From an uncultured Muribaculaceae bacterium (GTDB lineage Bacteria; Bacteroidota; Bacteroidia; Bacteroidales; Muribaculaceae): 64,000 bases of DNA. Positions 8,356 through 17,749 of this stretch are shown piece after piece. The stretch covers positions 1 through 64,000 of the forward strand of contig CAJLTZ010000001.1 in assembly GCA_905209725.1 (NCBI GenBank). Direction: 5' to 3'. The stretch's first letter is position 1. Each line of letters starts with the position of its first letter. Below the pieces are notes generated by a model, which was not told where the DNA came from, did not search any database, and saw only the letters and a program-made list of their open reading frames with translations. The translations under genes and the position numbers were made by a program.

Positions 8356-11300
8356 TCAATTGACCACAAGTATCTTCGACACCTTTGAGAATGCCTCGGC
8401 ATCGGGGCCGTTGGAGGCCAGCACAAGGTAGACTCCTGCCGGCACGCGCTTGTGGTGGATATTGGTTACATCCCAGCGGCATTCACCGCTGCTTGCGCGG
8501 CCGAGGTCGCGGATTAGGTTGCCTGCGGCATCTGTGATCTTTACGGTGGCATCTTCGGGAAGCCCGTCAATAGTGACATATCCGAAATAGTCCGGGCGTA
8601 CGGGGTTGGGGTATGCCCTTGCCGTGTCTTCGTCGCCGTCGCCTCCCGCTGAAGAGAGGTAGAGTTCGCAGTTGCCTTTGCCGGTGGACATTACAATCGA
8701 ATTGGATGCCGGATTATAGATTATGCTGTACACTGCATTGTCGGGCAGCATGGAATTGTCGGAGTTATAGCTTTTGAGCACGGTGCGTCCATCGGCCGAT
8801 GTGCACACCACTCCTGCGGTCATTGTGGCAAACCATTTGCGACCCTGCGAGTCGGAAGTGATTCCGGTCACTTCGATATCGTTGAGCAGATAGTCGGCAA
8901 GGCCGGTGCCGTCGTCGCGCGACACCTTTATGCTTCTTACATCGGGAGTGCCTGCCAGCACGCCGCGCGGATTGAATGTGAATACTCCGGCATTATGGCC
9001 AACCCAGACAAGACCGGTCGACGGATCCTCGTGCCAGGCGGTGACATACAGCATATTCAGGTCGCGATTCAGTTCCTTTCCGTCCTGGTTTGTTGCGGAA
9101 AGAGTGAGGCGTCCCTCTTTGCGGGAGGCCGACGAACCGGGGTTGCCCTGATGGTCAAGCACAAGGATAGGTGCTTCTTTGTTGCCGGCATGGAAGAGCA
9201 CGAGATTTTTGTTGGCGCTCGTTTGAGTTGCAAAGATTGAGTAGGTGTATGAGGGTTGGATGCGGTAACTGAGCTTGTGCCAGGGGCGGAACGACGATAC
9301 CGATTTTGAGGCCTCCCGGTCGGCCGGAGTCCAATACCAGAGTTCCACATATGGAGTCCCTCCACCTGATATCGGGGTTTTGTCAGGGTCGATATGTGCG
9401 GTCCAGAGGATTCCGGATGTGTCGAACACCGGGTCGGCAAAACCACACTGCGTGGGATAATCTTTGTCGCTGTGAACGGGCACGCAATCCACGAAGCCCG
9501 GTTTCCCCTTGCCTCCGGCATGGTCGTTGGCCGCAGTCATGTGCAGTGATGCAGCGGGATTGGCGAGGTCGAGGCGAAGCATGCCATTTTCCTGCGAACC
9601 GCAATAAACGTGGTCTTTGTTCAACGGGTCGATGGCCACACCGCCGGGATTGTAGATGGTCATTCCGGGGAAATCGCCGCGATAAGTGGTGCTCAGAGGC
9701 GTCCATTTCCCATCCTTGTATCCGGCGATAAGGTCCGGTTCGCCGAGATGAATGAAGAAATGGGAGTTGATGCCGTGATTTCGCAGAAGCACTCCATAAG
9801 TGGGGTGTATGGCGAGTTTTGTGGCGATGAATGCATTGGCGGCGTTGGGCACAGAGGGATTGGCCGTGACTGTCCAGGCCGACTGCCCGGCTGCCGGCAC
9901 ACGCTTGCGGCTTACTCCCTTCCTGCCATTCGACACCCAATATTCCCTGCCGTCATAACTGGCAGCAGGACAATCCTTGTCGGCCTCGGCCCGGGCAATC
10001 TCAGTCTGCTTCCCGGCTGTGTCGAATTGAAGAATCCGGTTACCTTCCACTATGGAGAGGGTCTGAGCACCGCGTTCCAGGGAATATGCACGATTTTGGG
10101 AGATCACGGAGCCTGTCGGCACTCCGTTGCTGATGCTGTAATATCCGCTCGCGGGAGAACCGAACTTTCCATGGAGGGCATATAGACGGTCGCCCCAGGG
10201 CAGAAAGCGCTGCACCGGTTTTGAAATGCCCCTGAGAGCCTCAAGGTCGGAAAACGACTGGCCGCGGCCATCGCTGTAATAGTTACCCTCGGGAGTGCTT
10301 ACAAAAAGAATTCCCTTGAAGCGCACTGCGGCATTTACGCGTCGGCGATATATACGCGACTCCTCCACCTCCCCTTTCTTGGGGTCGATTTCGGCATATC
10401 CGAAATCCGTGGCCACGAATGCGTGTCCGTTGTCAGGGCTGAATGTGATGCTGCGAGGACGCCGCGAAAGCTCGGAGTCGGCAAGCAGAAGCGCCGGAAT
10501 GTTTTTGATTTCCCCGTTGTCGTAAAATATGTCGATGTTGCCGTTGTCGTAGGCCACCATCAGATATTTGCCGTCGTAATTGTATTCGGCGCAATTCACG
10601 ATATATTCGGAGGCTCCTTCATTGCGGCCTATATGGCGCCATTCTTCGCTCTCCTTGTCGAATACAAAGAGATTGATATAGATGTTGTTGAAATTGTCTA
10701 AGCCGGAATTGTCTTCATATGGCTGCATGAATGGAAGCACATATAGCCGGTCTTTTGTGTCGATGATTCGGGCGAGGGAGCCGTCGTAAGTGGGGAGGAT
10801 TCTCCATTGCTCGGCGTTTGCGGAGAATGCTGCCGTGAGCGTGATGATGGCGGCCACGATGATGCCGAGGAAGTCGCGGAGTTTGCGCAGGGCTCTTCCG
10901 CGGTGGGAGATGGCGTTTTTGTCGTCGGCGCTCATCTCTGCGAAGCATTTGCCCGACTCCTTGGCACGGAAGATGGGATCGTAGCCGAATCCTCCGTCGC
11001 CGTGGCGTTCCGTGGTAATCTTGCCGTCCACGCTGCCCGTGAAGCAATGCTCCTCGCCGTCGGCGCAAAGGGCGATGACCGTGCGAAACTGTGCGTCACG
11101 ATTCTCGATGCCCTCCATCTCGTGAAGGAGTTTGGTTACATTCTCGTCGGGCGTGCAGTGTTCGCCGGCGTAGCGGGCGCTGTATACTCCTGGAGCGCCG
11201 TTGAGAGCCTCCACGCAGAGCCCTGTGTCGTCGGCGAAACAGTCGTAGCCGTAGCGGTCGCGAACCCACCGGGCCTTCTGAAGGGCATTCCCTTCAAGGG

Positions 11301-11442
11301 TGTTCGCTGTCTCCGGTATCTCGTCGTGACAGTTTATCTCGGCAAGCGACACAATTTGAAACCCGTCGGAAACAATCCGGCGGGCCTCTTCAAGTTTATG
11401 CTGATTGTTGGTTGCAAATACAAGAGCCTTCTTCTGATTCAT
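8356..11442 (-). CDS. Fusion: RdgB/HAM1 XTP/dITP diphosphatase joined in frame to an exported PorZ-like propeller protein with T9SS tail
   Basis: Residues 1-192 are a complete RdgB/HAM1 house-cleaning pyrophosphatase ([12 protein letters not shown] at 9-20, [18 protein letters not shown] at 69-86, GGFGYDPIF at 150-158, [10 protein letters not shown] at 179-188). Residues 193-210 are a hydrophobic stretch ending in ANA, a good signal-peptidase site. The rest (about 818 residues) is a beta-propeller protein resembling PorZ of the T9SS: the [15 protein letters not shown] block at 296-310 and the [16 protein letters not shown] repeat match PorZ as I know it, and the total fits its usual ~780 residues. 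A T9SS-type sorting domain (YPNP near 940, ending ILVVN) closes the protein. No stop separates the halves. Met170 (10935) could start a separate preprotein with signal peptide. The PorZ identity is inference by pattern; RdgB is firm. Confidence 0.78.
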   Translation of the reverse strand: MNQKKALVFATNNQHKLEEARRIVSDGFQIVSLAEINCHDEIPETANTLEGNALQKARWVRDRYGYDCFADDTGLCVEALNGAPGVYSARYAGEHCTPDENVTKLLHEMEGIENRDAQFRTVIALCADGEEHCFTGSVDGKITTERHGDGGFGYDPIFRAKESGKCFAEMSADDKNAISHRGRALRKLRDFLGIIVAAIITLTAAFSANAEQWRILPTYDGSLARIIDTKDRLYVLPFMQPYEDNSGLDNFNNIYINLFVFDKESEEWRHIGRNEGASEYIVNCAEYNYDGKYLMVAYDNGNIDIFYDNGEIKNIPALLLADSELSRRPRSITFSPDNGHAFVATDFGYAEIDPKKGEVEESRIYRRRVNAAVRFKGILFVSTPEGNYYSDGRGQSFSDLEALRGISKPVQRFLPWGDRLYALHGKFGSPASGYYSISNGVPTGSVISQNRAYSLERGAQTLSIVEGNRILQFDTAGKQTEIARAEADKDCPAASYDGREYWVSNGRKGVSRKRVPAAGQSAWTVTANPSVPNAANAFIATKLAIHPTYGVLLRNHGINSHFFIHLGEPDLIAGYKDGKWTPLSTTYRGDFPGMTIYNPGGVAIDPLNKDHVYCGSQENGMLRLDLANPAASLHMTAANDHAGGKGKPGFVDCVPVHSDKDYPTQCGFADPVFDTSGILWTAHIDPDKTPISGGGTPYVELWYWTPADREASKSVSSFRPWHKLSYRIQPSYTYSIFATQTSANKNLVLFHAGNKEAPILVLDHQGNPGSSASRKEGRLTLSATNQDGKELNRDLNMLYVTAWHEDPSTGLVWVGHNAGVFTFNPRGVLAGTPDVRSIKVSRDDGTGLADYLLNDIEVTGITSDSQGRKWFATMTAGVVCTSADGRTVLKSYNSDNSMLPDNAVYSIIYNPASNSIVMSTGKGNCELYLSSAGGDGDEDTARAYPNPVRPDYFGYVTIDGLPEDATVKITDAAGNLIRDLGRASSGECRWDVTNIHHKRVPAGVYLVLASNGPDAEAFSKVSKILVVN

Positions 11443-11482
11443 AAGCGTTGATGATGCGGTAGGTTCGCAACCATATAACGCA

Positions 11483-12814
11483 TTAAGAGGGTGCGTTATT
11501 GCGCAGGCCGATGCAGGAGTATTCGAAGCCCTCGGAGTTGAGCTGGCGGGCGTCGTAGATATTTCGGCCGTCGATAATCACGCGGGTGCGCATTGTGCGG
11601 TGGAGCACATTCCAGGATGGGAGACGGAACTGTTTCCACTCCGTGAGCAGGAGCACGGCGTCGGCGTCAAGTGCTGCCTCATAGATATTGGAGGCATACT
11701 CTATGGAATCGCCGAGACGGCGGCGGGCCTCATCCATGGCCACAGGGTCGTAGGCCACCACCGATGCGCCGGCCTCAAGCAGACGGGCCACAATACGCAG
11801 CGAGGGAGCCTCGCGCATGTCGTCGGTGTCGGGCTTGAATGCAAGGCCCCATAATGCAATACGCTTGCCTCGCAGGTCAGGGCCGAAACGCTCCACAAGT
11901 TTGTCGAAAAGGCGCTCTTTCTGGCGCTCGTTGACGCTGTCCACAGCCTCGAGCACCTGCATCTTATAGCCATGCTTGGCCGCGGTCTTTATCAGTGCCT
12001 TCACATCCTTAGGAAAGCATGAGCCTCCGTAGCCGCATCCGGGATAGAGGAATTTTGATCCGATGCGCGTGTCGGCACCGATGCCGGTGCGCACCATATT
12101 CACGTCGGCCCCCACGAGTTCGCAAAGGTTGGCGATGTCGTTCATGAATGAGATGCGGGTGGCCAGCATAGAATTGGCGGCATATTTAATCATTTCTGCC
12201 GATGGAATGTCGGTGAATATCATGCGGTATTTATTGAGCATGAAGGGCTTGTAGAGGCGCTCCATCAGTTCGCGGGCGCGCTCGCTCTCCACACCTACCA
12301 CCACGCGGTCGGGATGCATGAAGTCGGTCACGGCACGTCCCTCTTTCAGGAATTCGGGATTGGATGCGACGTCGAATTCTATGTCGATGTCGCGCATCTC
12401 GAGTTCTTCGCGGATGGCGTCCTTCACCTTCTTCGCCGTGCCCACCGGCACAGTCGACTTGGTGACCACCAGCTTATATCCGTTCATCGTGCGTCCGATT
12501 GTATGTGCCACATCCAGCACATACCGCAGGTCGGCCGATCCGTCCTCGTCGGGTGGCGTGCCCACAGCCGAGAAAATCACCTCCACATCGTCGATAATCT
12601 CCTTCAGGTCGGTGGTGAATTTAAGTCTGCCCTCGGCATAATTCCGTTTCACCTTGTCCTCGAGCCCGGGCTCATAGATGGGGATCACCCCCGCCTTCAG
12701 GTTTCCAATCTTTCTGGCATCCACATCAACGCAGGTCACGTCGACGCCCATTTCTGCAAAGCAGGTTCCGGTGACGAGTCCTACATATCCGGTTCCGACA
12801 ATCGCTATTTTCAT
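11483..12814 (-). CDS. ugd: UDP-glucose/UDP-sugar 6-dehydrogenase
   Basis: The 443-residue cytosolic NAD-dependent enzyme oxidises C6 of a UDP-hexose to the uronate. The N-terminal Rossmann motif [10 protein letters not shown] is at 7-16, the family segment [16 protein letters not shown] is in the middle, and the catalytic cysteine lies in [10 protein letters not shown]. The C-terminal UDP-binding domain includes [20 protein letters not shown]-glucose is the default substrate, but Bacteroidetes homologues can act on other UDP-sugars. It lies 40 nt upstream of the rdgB::PorZ-like gene and 44 nt after the coiled-coil membrane protein gene. A link to surface polysaccharide or to the A-LPS linker sugar used by T9SS is plausible. 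Confidence 0.93.
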   Translation of the reverse strand: MKIAIVGTGYVGLVTGTCFAEMGVDVTCVDVDARKIGNLKAGVIPIYEPGLEDKVKRNYAEGRLKFTTDLKEIIDDVEVIFSAVGTPPDEDGSADLRYVLDVAHTIGRTMNGYKLVVTKSTVPVGTAKKVKDAIREELEMRDIDIEFDVASNPEFLKEGRAVTDFMHPDRVVVGVESERARELMERLYKPFMLNKYRMIFTDIPSAEMIKYAANSMLATRISFMNDIANLCELVGADVNMVRTGIGADTRIGSKFLYPGCGYGGSCFPKDVKALIKTAAKHGYKMQVLEAVDSVNERQKERLFDKLVERFGPDLRGKRIALWGLAFKPDTDDMREAPSLRIVARLLEAGASVVAYDPVAMDEARRRLGDSIEYASNIYEAALDADAVLLLTEWKQFRLPSWNVLHRTMRTRVIIDGRNIYDARQLNSEGFEYSCIGLRNNAPS

Positions 12815-12858
12815 TGATATCGCTTTAAATAATTAGACATGAAAAAGGGATCTCATGA

Positions 12859-14229
12859 TTACTCATAGCGTATGCGGCATTTGCGGAGCACTTTCCAATA
12901 TCCATTCTCGAAGATGGCGGTGCCGTCGCTTTCGGTCACGATTGCCGACACGCCGATTGTATCTTCAAGATTATCGCCGGAGCATCCTGGGGCAAGATAT
13001 TCATTGGGGTTGGAGAGAGCTAGTTCCACCACCTCGGGGTCGTCGGCCACATAGAAGGTGCCCACAAGGCCGTCGTTTGTGTCGAGACGGTAAATCGTGT
13101 TTCCGGGGCTGAGGCGACGGTCGGCGCGTACGAAAATACCACGCGAGTTGGCTCTGCCAAGATAGATCTCGTGGATAATCGGGCGTTCCTCGGCTACAGC
13201 CTTACGGCGTTCCTCGCGGCGCGGTTCTTCGCGGCGGGGCTCCACTCGGCGCGGTTCCTCGCGACGCGGTTCTTCGTAGCGGGGTTCCTCTCTGCGCGGA
13301 AGGGGATTGCGTGCCTCAGATGCGGCAAGAAGGTCGCCACGGAGTTTCTCAATCTGCGCAAGCAAACGCTTGTTGTCGAGTTTATAGCGTTCGAGCTCGG
13401 CGCCGATCTCGCTGCTTCTTCCCTCTTCCATTTCGAGGCGGCGGCGCAGGTCGTCAATCTCTTCATTTTTCTTTGTGAGAGCCTCCTTGGCCTTCTCCCG
13501 GAGTGATGAAATCTCGGAAGCATCCTCCTTGCTGCGGCTTTCGCTGCGGGGCTGTTGCTGCTTCTTCATCACATTGGCGGCATATACCACCAGCCATATC
13601 ACCACAGCCACCAGCACCACGAGGATAATCACGTATACCACCGTGTTGCCATCCTCCTGCTGCGTTGGGGGTGCGTTTTTGTCGGCATCCTCGCTTATGG
13701 CCTGCTGGTCGGCAAGGATATCCTGCTGGTCGGCCGCAGGTGCGTCGGCCGCAGGGGTGGCTTCAGCAGCGGATGTTGTGGCCGGGTCGGGCGTTGTGGC
13801 CTCGGGTACAGGCTCAGGCGCCGGCGCGGGTGCAGAGGGTGCTGATACATTCATCGCCGATATCTGCTTGCGCACTCTTCCGCGGGCAGCCTTTCCCTTG
13901 TCGGAAAGCCCTGAACTCTGGAAGAAGGTCGACGACCAGTATTCCACGAGTTTCTCCTTGTCCCAGGAAGCATAGTCGGCAGGCACCTTCACGGCCTCGA
14001 ATGCCCGCAGGTTCTCCTTCTCCTTGGCTTTAAGGCTTCCTTTAAGCTGCGTCATTGATGTGGCCTTCACATCGTCGAGATAGCCGGAACCATCATTGGC
14101 ATAACGCAGATAGGCCTTCGCCGCTATGGCGCGGGCCTCATCCATTTCCTTATCCGTGACAGCCATGGCCGCCACCGATACCAGCATCATTGCTGAAAGC
14201 AGAATCGCACGTCTCAATATTCTAATCAT
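12859..14229 (-). CDS. Exported single-pass membrane protein with coiled coil and Arg/Glu-Pro repeats
   Basis: No family was recognised for this 456-residue protein. Visible parts, in order: a signal peptide (1-23); a soluble, mostly helical segment (24-125); an Ala/Pro-rich linker (126-195); a membrane span (197-217); a charged coiled coil (about 238-300); a repeat of RREEPR-like units (311-343); and a folded C-terminal region (350-456) with HEIYLGRANSRGIFVRAD. With a cleaved signal, the N-part would be periplasmic and the coiled coil cytoplasmic. It lies 66 nt after rpoN and 44 nt before ugd on the same strand, suggesting an operon. It could be an envelope-to-cytoplasm scaffold; function unknown. 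Confidence 0.7.
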   Translation of the reverse strand: MIRILRRAILLSAMMLVSVAAMAVTDKEMDEARAIAAKAYLRYANDGSGYLDDVKATSMTQLKGSLKAKEKENLRAFEAVKVPADYASWDKEKLVEYWSSTFFQSSGLSDKGKAARGRVRKQISAMNVSAPSAPAPAPEPVPEATTPDPATTSAAEATPAADAPAADQQDILADQQAISEDADKNAPPTQQEDGNTVVYVIILVVLVAVVIWLVVYAANVMKKQQQPRSESRSKEDASEISSLREKAKEALTKKNEEIDDLRRRLEMEEGRSSEIGAELERYKLDNKRLLAQIEKLRGDLLAASEARNPLPRREEPRYEEPRREEPRRVEPRREEPRREERRKAVAEERPIIHEIYLGRANSRGIFVRADRRLSPGNTIYRLDTNDGLVGTFYVADDPEVVELALSNPNEYLAPGCSGDNLEDTIGVSAIVTESDGTAIFENGYWKVLRKCRIRYE

Positions 14230-14295
14230 AACTCAAATATCAATATTCGATATACTGAAGTTGTTTAAACTAATTTACGTTTAATGAAATCTCAA

Positions 14296-15669
14296 TCAAA
14301 GTTCCTTGCGCAAGCGGGCCACGGGTATCCCGAGCCTGTCGCGGTATTTTGCCACGGTGCGGCGCTTCAGGTCGAAGCCCTCGGCGTTCATCGTTTCCAT
14401 CAGCCGCTGGTCGCTGAGAGGATGGCGCTTGTCCTCCTTCTCCACAAGCGTGCGGATGCGCGCCTCGATCATGCGGTTGGTGGTGGCTTCCTCGCTCTCA
14501 CCTTTGTCCCCCTTCTCGTCGCTGAAGAAAAAGCGCAGCGGGAACACTCCCCAGGGCGTGGAAACGTATTTATTGTTGGTGGCTCTTGATATCACGGAAA
14601 TATCGAGTCCCGTGATGTCGGCCACTGTCTTGATCATCATCGGTTTGAGCCTGTACACATTGCGTGTCATGAAATATTCGTGCTGCAGCTTTATGATGGC
14701 GCTCATCACGGTCATCATTGTGTTCTGCCGCTGCTGGAGCACTCGGATGAAGTCGCGGGCATCATTATATCGGCTCACGATATATTCCGACCCCTTTCGC
14801 GGGCGGCCTGTAGGGGTGCGGTCCACGCTCGCCATGGCCTGCTCGAAGCTCTTGGCAATCTGAAGTTCCGGCACGCTGTTGTTGAGCGTCACATAGAATT
14901 CTCCCTCCTCCTCCGTGACCACAAAGTCGGGCACAATCACTCCGGCTGTGTCGGCGGGGTCGTTGCCCATCGACGCGCCGGGTTTCGGATTGAGGCTTTT
15001 TATGAGCGAAAGCGCATTGTCGGCCTCGGCATCTGAGAGTTTCAGCAACGAGCGTATGCGGTGGCGATGCTTCATGGTGAATGCCTCGTAGGCATCAGCG
15101 AGGATACGCAGGGCATTGTCGCGCTCGGGGCTTGCAGGCATTGCCCGCAATTGAATCTGCAGGCACTCCCGCAGGTTGGCGGCGCCCACTCCGGCCGGAT
15201 CGAGTCGCTGCACCTCAGCGAGAGCCTGACGGCCCTCCTCCTCGCTTACCTCTACTCCCTCGCGGAAGGCCATCTCATCAATCAGATGATGCAGTCCGCC
15301 CCGCAGATATCCGTTGGAGTCGAGATTGCCGATAAGATACCTTGCGGCAAATTCCACCTTCGGCGAGAGATTGCGCTCGGAAAGCTGGGTGTTGAGATAG
15401 TCGTAGAGGTTGGCGGTGCGGTCGGCCGGTGCAAATTCATAGTCTTCACTTTGCGATGAGCGGCGGGAGAACAACGGATAGCGCCGTGTGTCCTCTTCGT
15501 GCACCTCCTCTTTTTCCACAAGAGCCTCATTCTCTTCGAGCTCGCGCTCCACAGTTTCATCGAGTTCGGGCGCATTGAGTTCCAGCAACCTCACATAGCG
15601 AAGCTGCTGCTGCGAAAGTATCGGACGCTGTGCGAGCGTCTGCCGTGTCTCGAGATTCTGTGTGGGCAT
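14296..15669 (-). CDS. rpoN: RNA polymerase sigma-54 factor
   Basis: The 457-residue protein has the N-terminal activator-interacting region (Gln-rich, TRQTLAQRPILSQQQLRYV), an acidic linker, the core-binding domain (about 95-300) and the C-terminal DNA-binding region. The C-terminus carries the RpoN box as RRTVAKYRDRLGIP. Sigma-54 reads -24/-12 promoters and needs AAA+ activators. The start at 15669 (MPTQNLETR) is preferred over a longer frame running back through the tRNA, because a perfect promoter at 15705-15736 begins transcription just upstream of it. Confidence 0.95.
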   Translation of the reverse strand: MPTQNLETRQTLAQRPILSQQQLRYVRLLELNAPELDETVERELEENEALVEKEEVHEEDTRRYPLFSRRSSQSEDYEFAPADRTANLYDYLNTQLSERNLSPKVEFAARYLIGNLDSNGYLRGGLHHLIDEMAFREGVEVSEEEGRQALAEVQRLDPAGVGAANLRECLQIQLRAMPASPERDNALRILADAYEAFTMKHRHRIRSLLKLSDAEADNALSLIKSLNPKPGASMGNDPADTAGVIVPDFVVTEEEGEFYVTLNNSVPELQIAKSFEQAMASVDRTPTGRPRKGSEYIVSRYNDARDFIRVLQQRQNTMMTVMSAIIKLQHEYFMTRNVYRLKPMMIKTVADITGLDISVISRATNNKYVSTPWGVFPLRFFFSDEKGDKGESEEATTNRMIEARIRTLVEKEDKRHPLSDQRLMETMNAEGFDLKRRTVAKYRDRLGIPVARLRKEL

Positions 15670-15704
15670 CTTGCGTCTGGGGCTTTTGCTGATTCCCCAA
15701 GATG

Positions 15705-15736
15705 CAAAATTATTAATTTTTGACAATATCAGCAAA
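15705..15736 (-). promoter_or_regulatory. Promoter of rpoN
   Basis: TTTG (15733-15736), a 20-nt spacer and TAATTTTG (15705-15712) match the housekeeping sigma consensus of Bacteroidetes exactly. The -33 box abuts the T-tract of the terminator of the upstream tRNA gene. Confidence 0.75.
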
Positions 15737-15764
15737 TAAAAAAGGAGAGACCTGAGGCCTCTCC
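15735..15764 (-). terminator. Intrinsic terminator of tRNA-Leu
   Basis: On the minus strand a GGAGAG/CTCTCC stem (15744-15764) with a GCCTCAGGT loop region is followed by a TTTTTTATTT tract. It starts about 10 nt after the tRNA 3' end and separates the tRNA from rpoN. Confidence 0.8.
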
Positions 15765-15773
15765 ATGTCAGCG

Positions 15774-15858
15774 TACAGAAAGTGGGACTCGAACCCACAC
15801 AGCCGATAAGGGCCAGGAGATTTTAAGTCTCCCGTGTCTACCATTCCACCATTTCTGC
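15774..15858 (-). tRNA. tRNA-Leu (anticodon UAA)
   Basis: The 85-nt class II tRNA has acceptor arms GCAGAAA/TTTCTGT, an anticodon stem GGGAGA/TCTCC around the loop CTTAAAA (anticodon UAA), a long variable arm, and a T arm GTGGGTTCGAGTCCCAC. The first acceptor pair is G-U as drawn, so the exact 5' end could shift by a base. CCA is not encoded. Confidence 0.93.
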
Positions 15859-15923
15859 ATCCGGGCTGCTGATTGCGTGCCGTATTTGCACCCGTCGGCA
15901 CCTTCTCAGCGCTGTTTCATCTG

Positions 15924-15931
15924 CAAATTTA
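15924..15931 (-). promoter_or_regulatory. -7 element of tRNA-Leu
   Basis: TAAATTTG followed by CAGATG on the minus strand is a good Bacteroidetes -7 box, 65 nt upstream of the mature tRNA 5' end. The -33 region is a poor match. Confidence 0.45.
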
Positions 15932-16018
15932 AGCATTTGTAGCCACTTACCCCCATTTTGTTAAACTATTTTTGATTATTTTAACACAACCCTGCAAGAA
16001 CTCCGCAGTCATGGCCTG

Positions 16019-16026
16019 TAATTTTG
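16019..16026 (+). promoter_or_regulatory. -7 element of the orphan gene at 16051
   Basis: TAATTTTG followed by CAGCA lies 24 nt upstream of the ATG at 16051 and matches the -7 consensus. No convincing TTTG is seen at -33. Confidence 0.45.
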
Positions 16027-16050
16027 CAGCAGAATCAAAAATAAACGGAT

Positions 16051-16485
16051 ATGGTCACTACGAGTTATAACATTCAGAGCCGTCAGGGCAGCCAGAACAG
16101 TTACAGTGCGCAGCGCCGGAGTATGGATGGTCTTGTGCGCCGCAGTTTTTCGCCGACGCAGGCCACTGCGGTCACTCCGTCGGGCACGGGACATCCCATG
16201 AAATATGGCGACAAGGTGTATGCGCGTCTTGTGTTGGGCGGACGCGCCGTGGCCGAATTCACTACGGCCTGCGTAAACGACCTCACCGAACTCTTCATGG
16301 AGCTCCGTAGGCTCACACGCGGCTGCCGCGGCCTTGGACATCTGTTTATCCGCAATATGAGTCGCGGCTGGCGCATAGAGCGCCCGTTGATGCTCTATGC
16401 AGGCGACCGCCGCTCATCCTCAATCCTGCCTTCCTACTCCGTCAAGGCTCCCGCACGCCAGATCATGCCCTGGGAAACGCACTGA
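16051..16485 (+). CDS. Hypothetical basic protein (144 aa)
   Basis: No family was recognised. The product is soluble, arginine-rich and without signal peptide or membrane segment. An unstructured Ser/Gln-rich N-terminus (1-45) is followed by a compact region (about 50-125) with GDKVYARLVLGGRAVAEF and a helix LTELFMELRRLTR. It is a lone plus-strand gene between two minus-strand units. A -7 box 24 nt upstream, an ATG, and codon use like its neighbours suggest a real gene. Its basic charge would suit nucleic-acid binding, but that is a guess. It ends 14 nt from the convergent TPR gene. Confidence 0.6.
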   Translation: MVTTSYNIQSRQGSQNSYSAQRRSMDGLVRRSFSPTQATAVTPSGTGHPMKYGDKVYARLVLGGRAVAEFTTACVNDLTELFMELRRLTRGCRGLGHLFIRNMSRGWRIERPLMLYAGDRRSSSILPSYSVKAPARQIMPWETH

Positions 16486-16499
16486 ATTCTAAATTGCAA

Positions 16500-16781
16500 T
16501 CAGGGATTGTAAAGGTCCTTGTTGCGGTAGTCGAGGATTTCGTCGGCGGCCTTGATGGCCTCCTTGGCACGGCTTTGCGGATTAATCTCCACAGCCTTCA
16601 GGAAATCGTTGATGGCAAGAGCGCGTTTTCCGGCACCCCAATAACGCATGCCGCGCAAGGTGTATGCTTCGTCGCTCTCCGGATGAGCCGCGATATATTC
16701 TGTGAGATGAGCCACAGCCGCATCATAATCCATATCTCTGAGCGCCTCTTTCAGCGCAGGTATATTCTCTTTATTTTCCAT
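16500..16781 (-). CDS. Small tetratricopeptide-repeat protein
   Basis: The 93-residue soluble protein is made almost entirely of TPR helices: a repeat around 8-33 (ALRDMDYDAAVAHLTEYIAAHP), a second around 36-70 (AYTLRGMRYWGAGKRALAI), and the start of a third with NPQSRAKEAI. TPRs mediate protein-protein contacts; the partner is unknown. It lies 33 nt downstream of murI on the same strand and is probably cotranscribed. Confidence 0.8.
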   Translation of the reverse strand: MENKENIPALKEALRDMDYDAAVAHLTEYIAAHPESDEAYTLRGMRYWGAGKRALAINDFLKAVEINPQSRAKEAIKAADEILDYRNKDLYNP

Positions 16782-16814
16782 GGCTTAATTATTTCCGTTT
16801 TTTTGTATAACGCA

Positions 16815-17657
16815 TCACAAAGTGATTTTGCTTGATTTCACATCCTCACCCATAAAGATAGAGGCGAGTTGGTCGAAGCGCTCGGCATTTTCCGTGGTGA
16901 GGAATTTCGTGTTGCCTCCAAGCGAACATCTGCCTTCGATTTCGGGATGGCGGTGAAGATAGTCGGCGAGGCTGTCCGCCACGATGTCGCCCTGCGCCAC
17001 GATGCGCACATGCTGCGGCACGTATTCCCTGATTTTGGGAAGCAGTAGGGGATAATGCGTGCATCCGAGGAGAAGAGTGTCGATTTCGGGGTCGGCCGCA
17101 AGGATTCTGTCGAGATATTTCTTTACGAAATAGTCGGCACCGGGCGAAGCGCTTTCATTCATCTCCACGAGTGGCACCCACATGGGGCATTCTGTTTCAG
17201 TGATCTGCATGTCGGGATAGAGTTTCGCTATCTCCATGCGATAGGAATGCGACCTCACGGTGCCCGGCGTGGCGAGCAGGCCGATGTGCCGTGTATGGGT
17301 AATGTCGCCTACAGCCTCGACCGTTGGGCGAATCACCCCCAGCACGCGCCTGTCGGGATATAGCGCGGGCAGCACATTCTGCTGCACGGAGCGCAGCGCC
17401 TTGGCCGAAGCCGTGTTGCAGGCAAGAATCACGAGCCGGCAGCCACGGCGGAACAATTCCTCCACGGCCTGGCGCGTGAAGTCGTACACGATGTCGAAAC
17501 TCCGTGTGCCATAGGGGGCGCGCGCGTTATCGCCTAAGTAGAGATAATCATACTGGGGCAGATGGCGGCGTATCTCCTTGAGGATGGTAAGCCCGCCATA
17601 GCCTGAGTCAAACACTCCTATTTTCTCCACTCTGTTCCCTGAAGCCGTGCTGTTCAT
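16815..17657 (-). CDS. murI: Glutamate racemase
   Basis: The 280-residue cytosolic enzyme interconverts L- and D-glutamate for peptidoglycan. The N-terminal family motif GVFDSGYGGLTILKEI is near 14-29. Both catalytic cysteines are present, in ILACNTASA and LLGCTHYP. Length is normal for the family. A terminator separates it from the upstream ompH pair, so it likely has its own weak promoter or depends on readthrough; none was recognised. The TPR gene follows. Confidence 0.95.
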   Translation of the reverse strand: MNSTASGNRVEKIGVFDSGYGGLTILKEIRRHLPQYDYLYLGDNARAPYGTRSFDIVYDFTRQAVEELFRRGCRLVILACNTASAKALRSVQQNVLPALYPDRRVLGVIRPTVEAVGDITHTRHIGLLATPGTVRSHSYRMEIAKLYPDMQITETECPMWVPLVEMNESASPGADYFVKKYLDRILAADPEIDTLLLGCTHYPLLLPKIREYVPQHVRIVAQGDIVADSLADYLHRHPEIEGRCSLGGNTKFLTTENAERFDQLASIFMGEDVKSSKITL

Positions 17658-17681
17658 CTCTTCTGCTGAAATCTATGAATT

Positions 17682-17716
17682 AATAAAAAGGCCGCCGGCT
17701 GAGATAGCCGACAGCC
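17682..17716 (-). terminator. Intrinsic terminator after the ompH pair
   Basis: An 11-bp minus-strand stem (17706-17716 with 17690-17700, two G-U pairs, loop ATCTC) is followed by TTTTTATT. It lies between the second ompH gene and murI, ending the bamA/ompH transcription unit. Confidence 0.85.
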
Positions 17717-17749
17717 AAGCCTTATGATAATCTAATTTCCGATGTTCGC

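Noticed and set aside
15670..15798. 43-codon N-terminal extension of rpoN
   Set aside because: It would start inside tRNA-Leu and cross a terminator; the perfect promoter at 15705-15736 places the transcript start downstream of that ATG.
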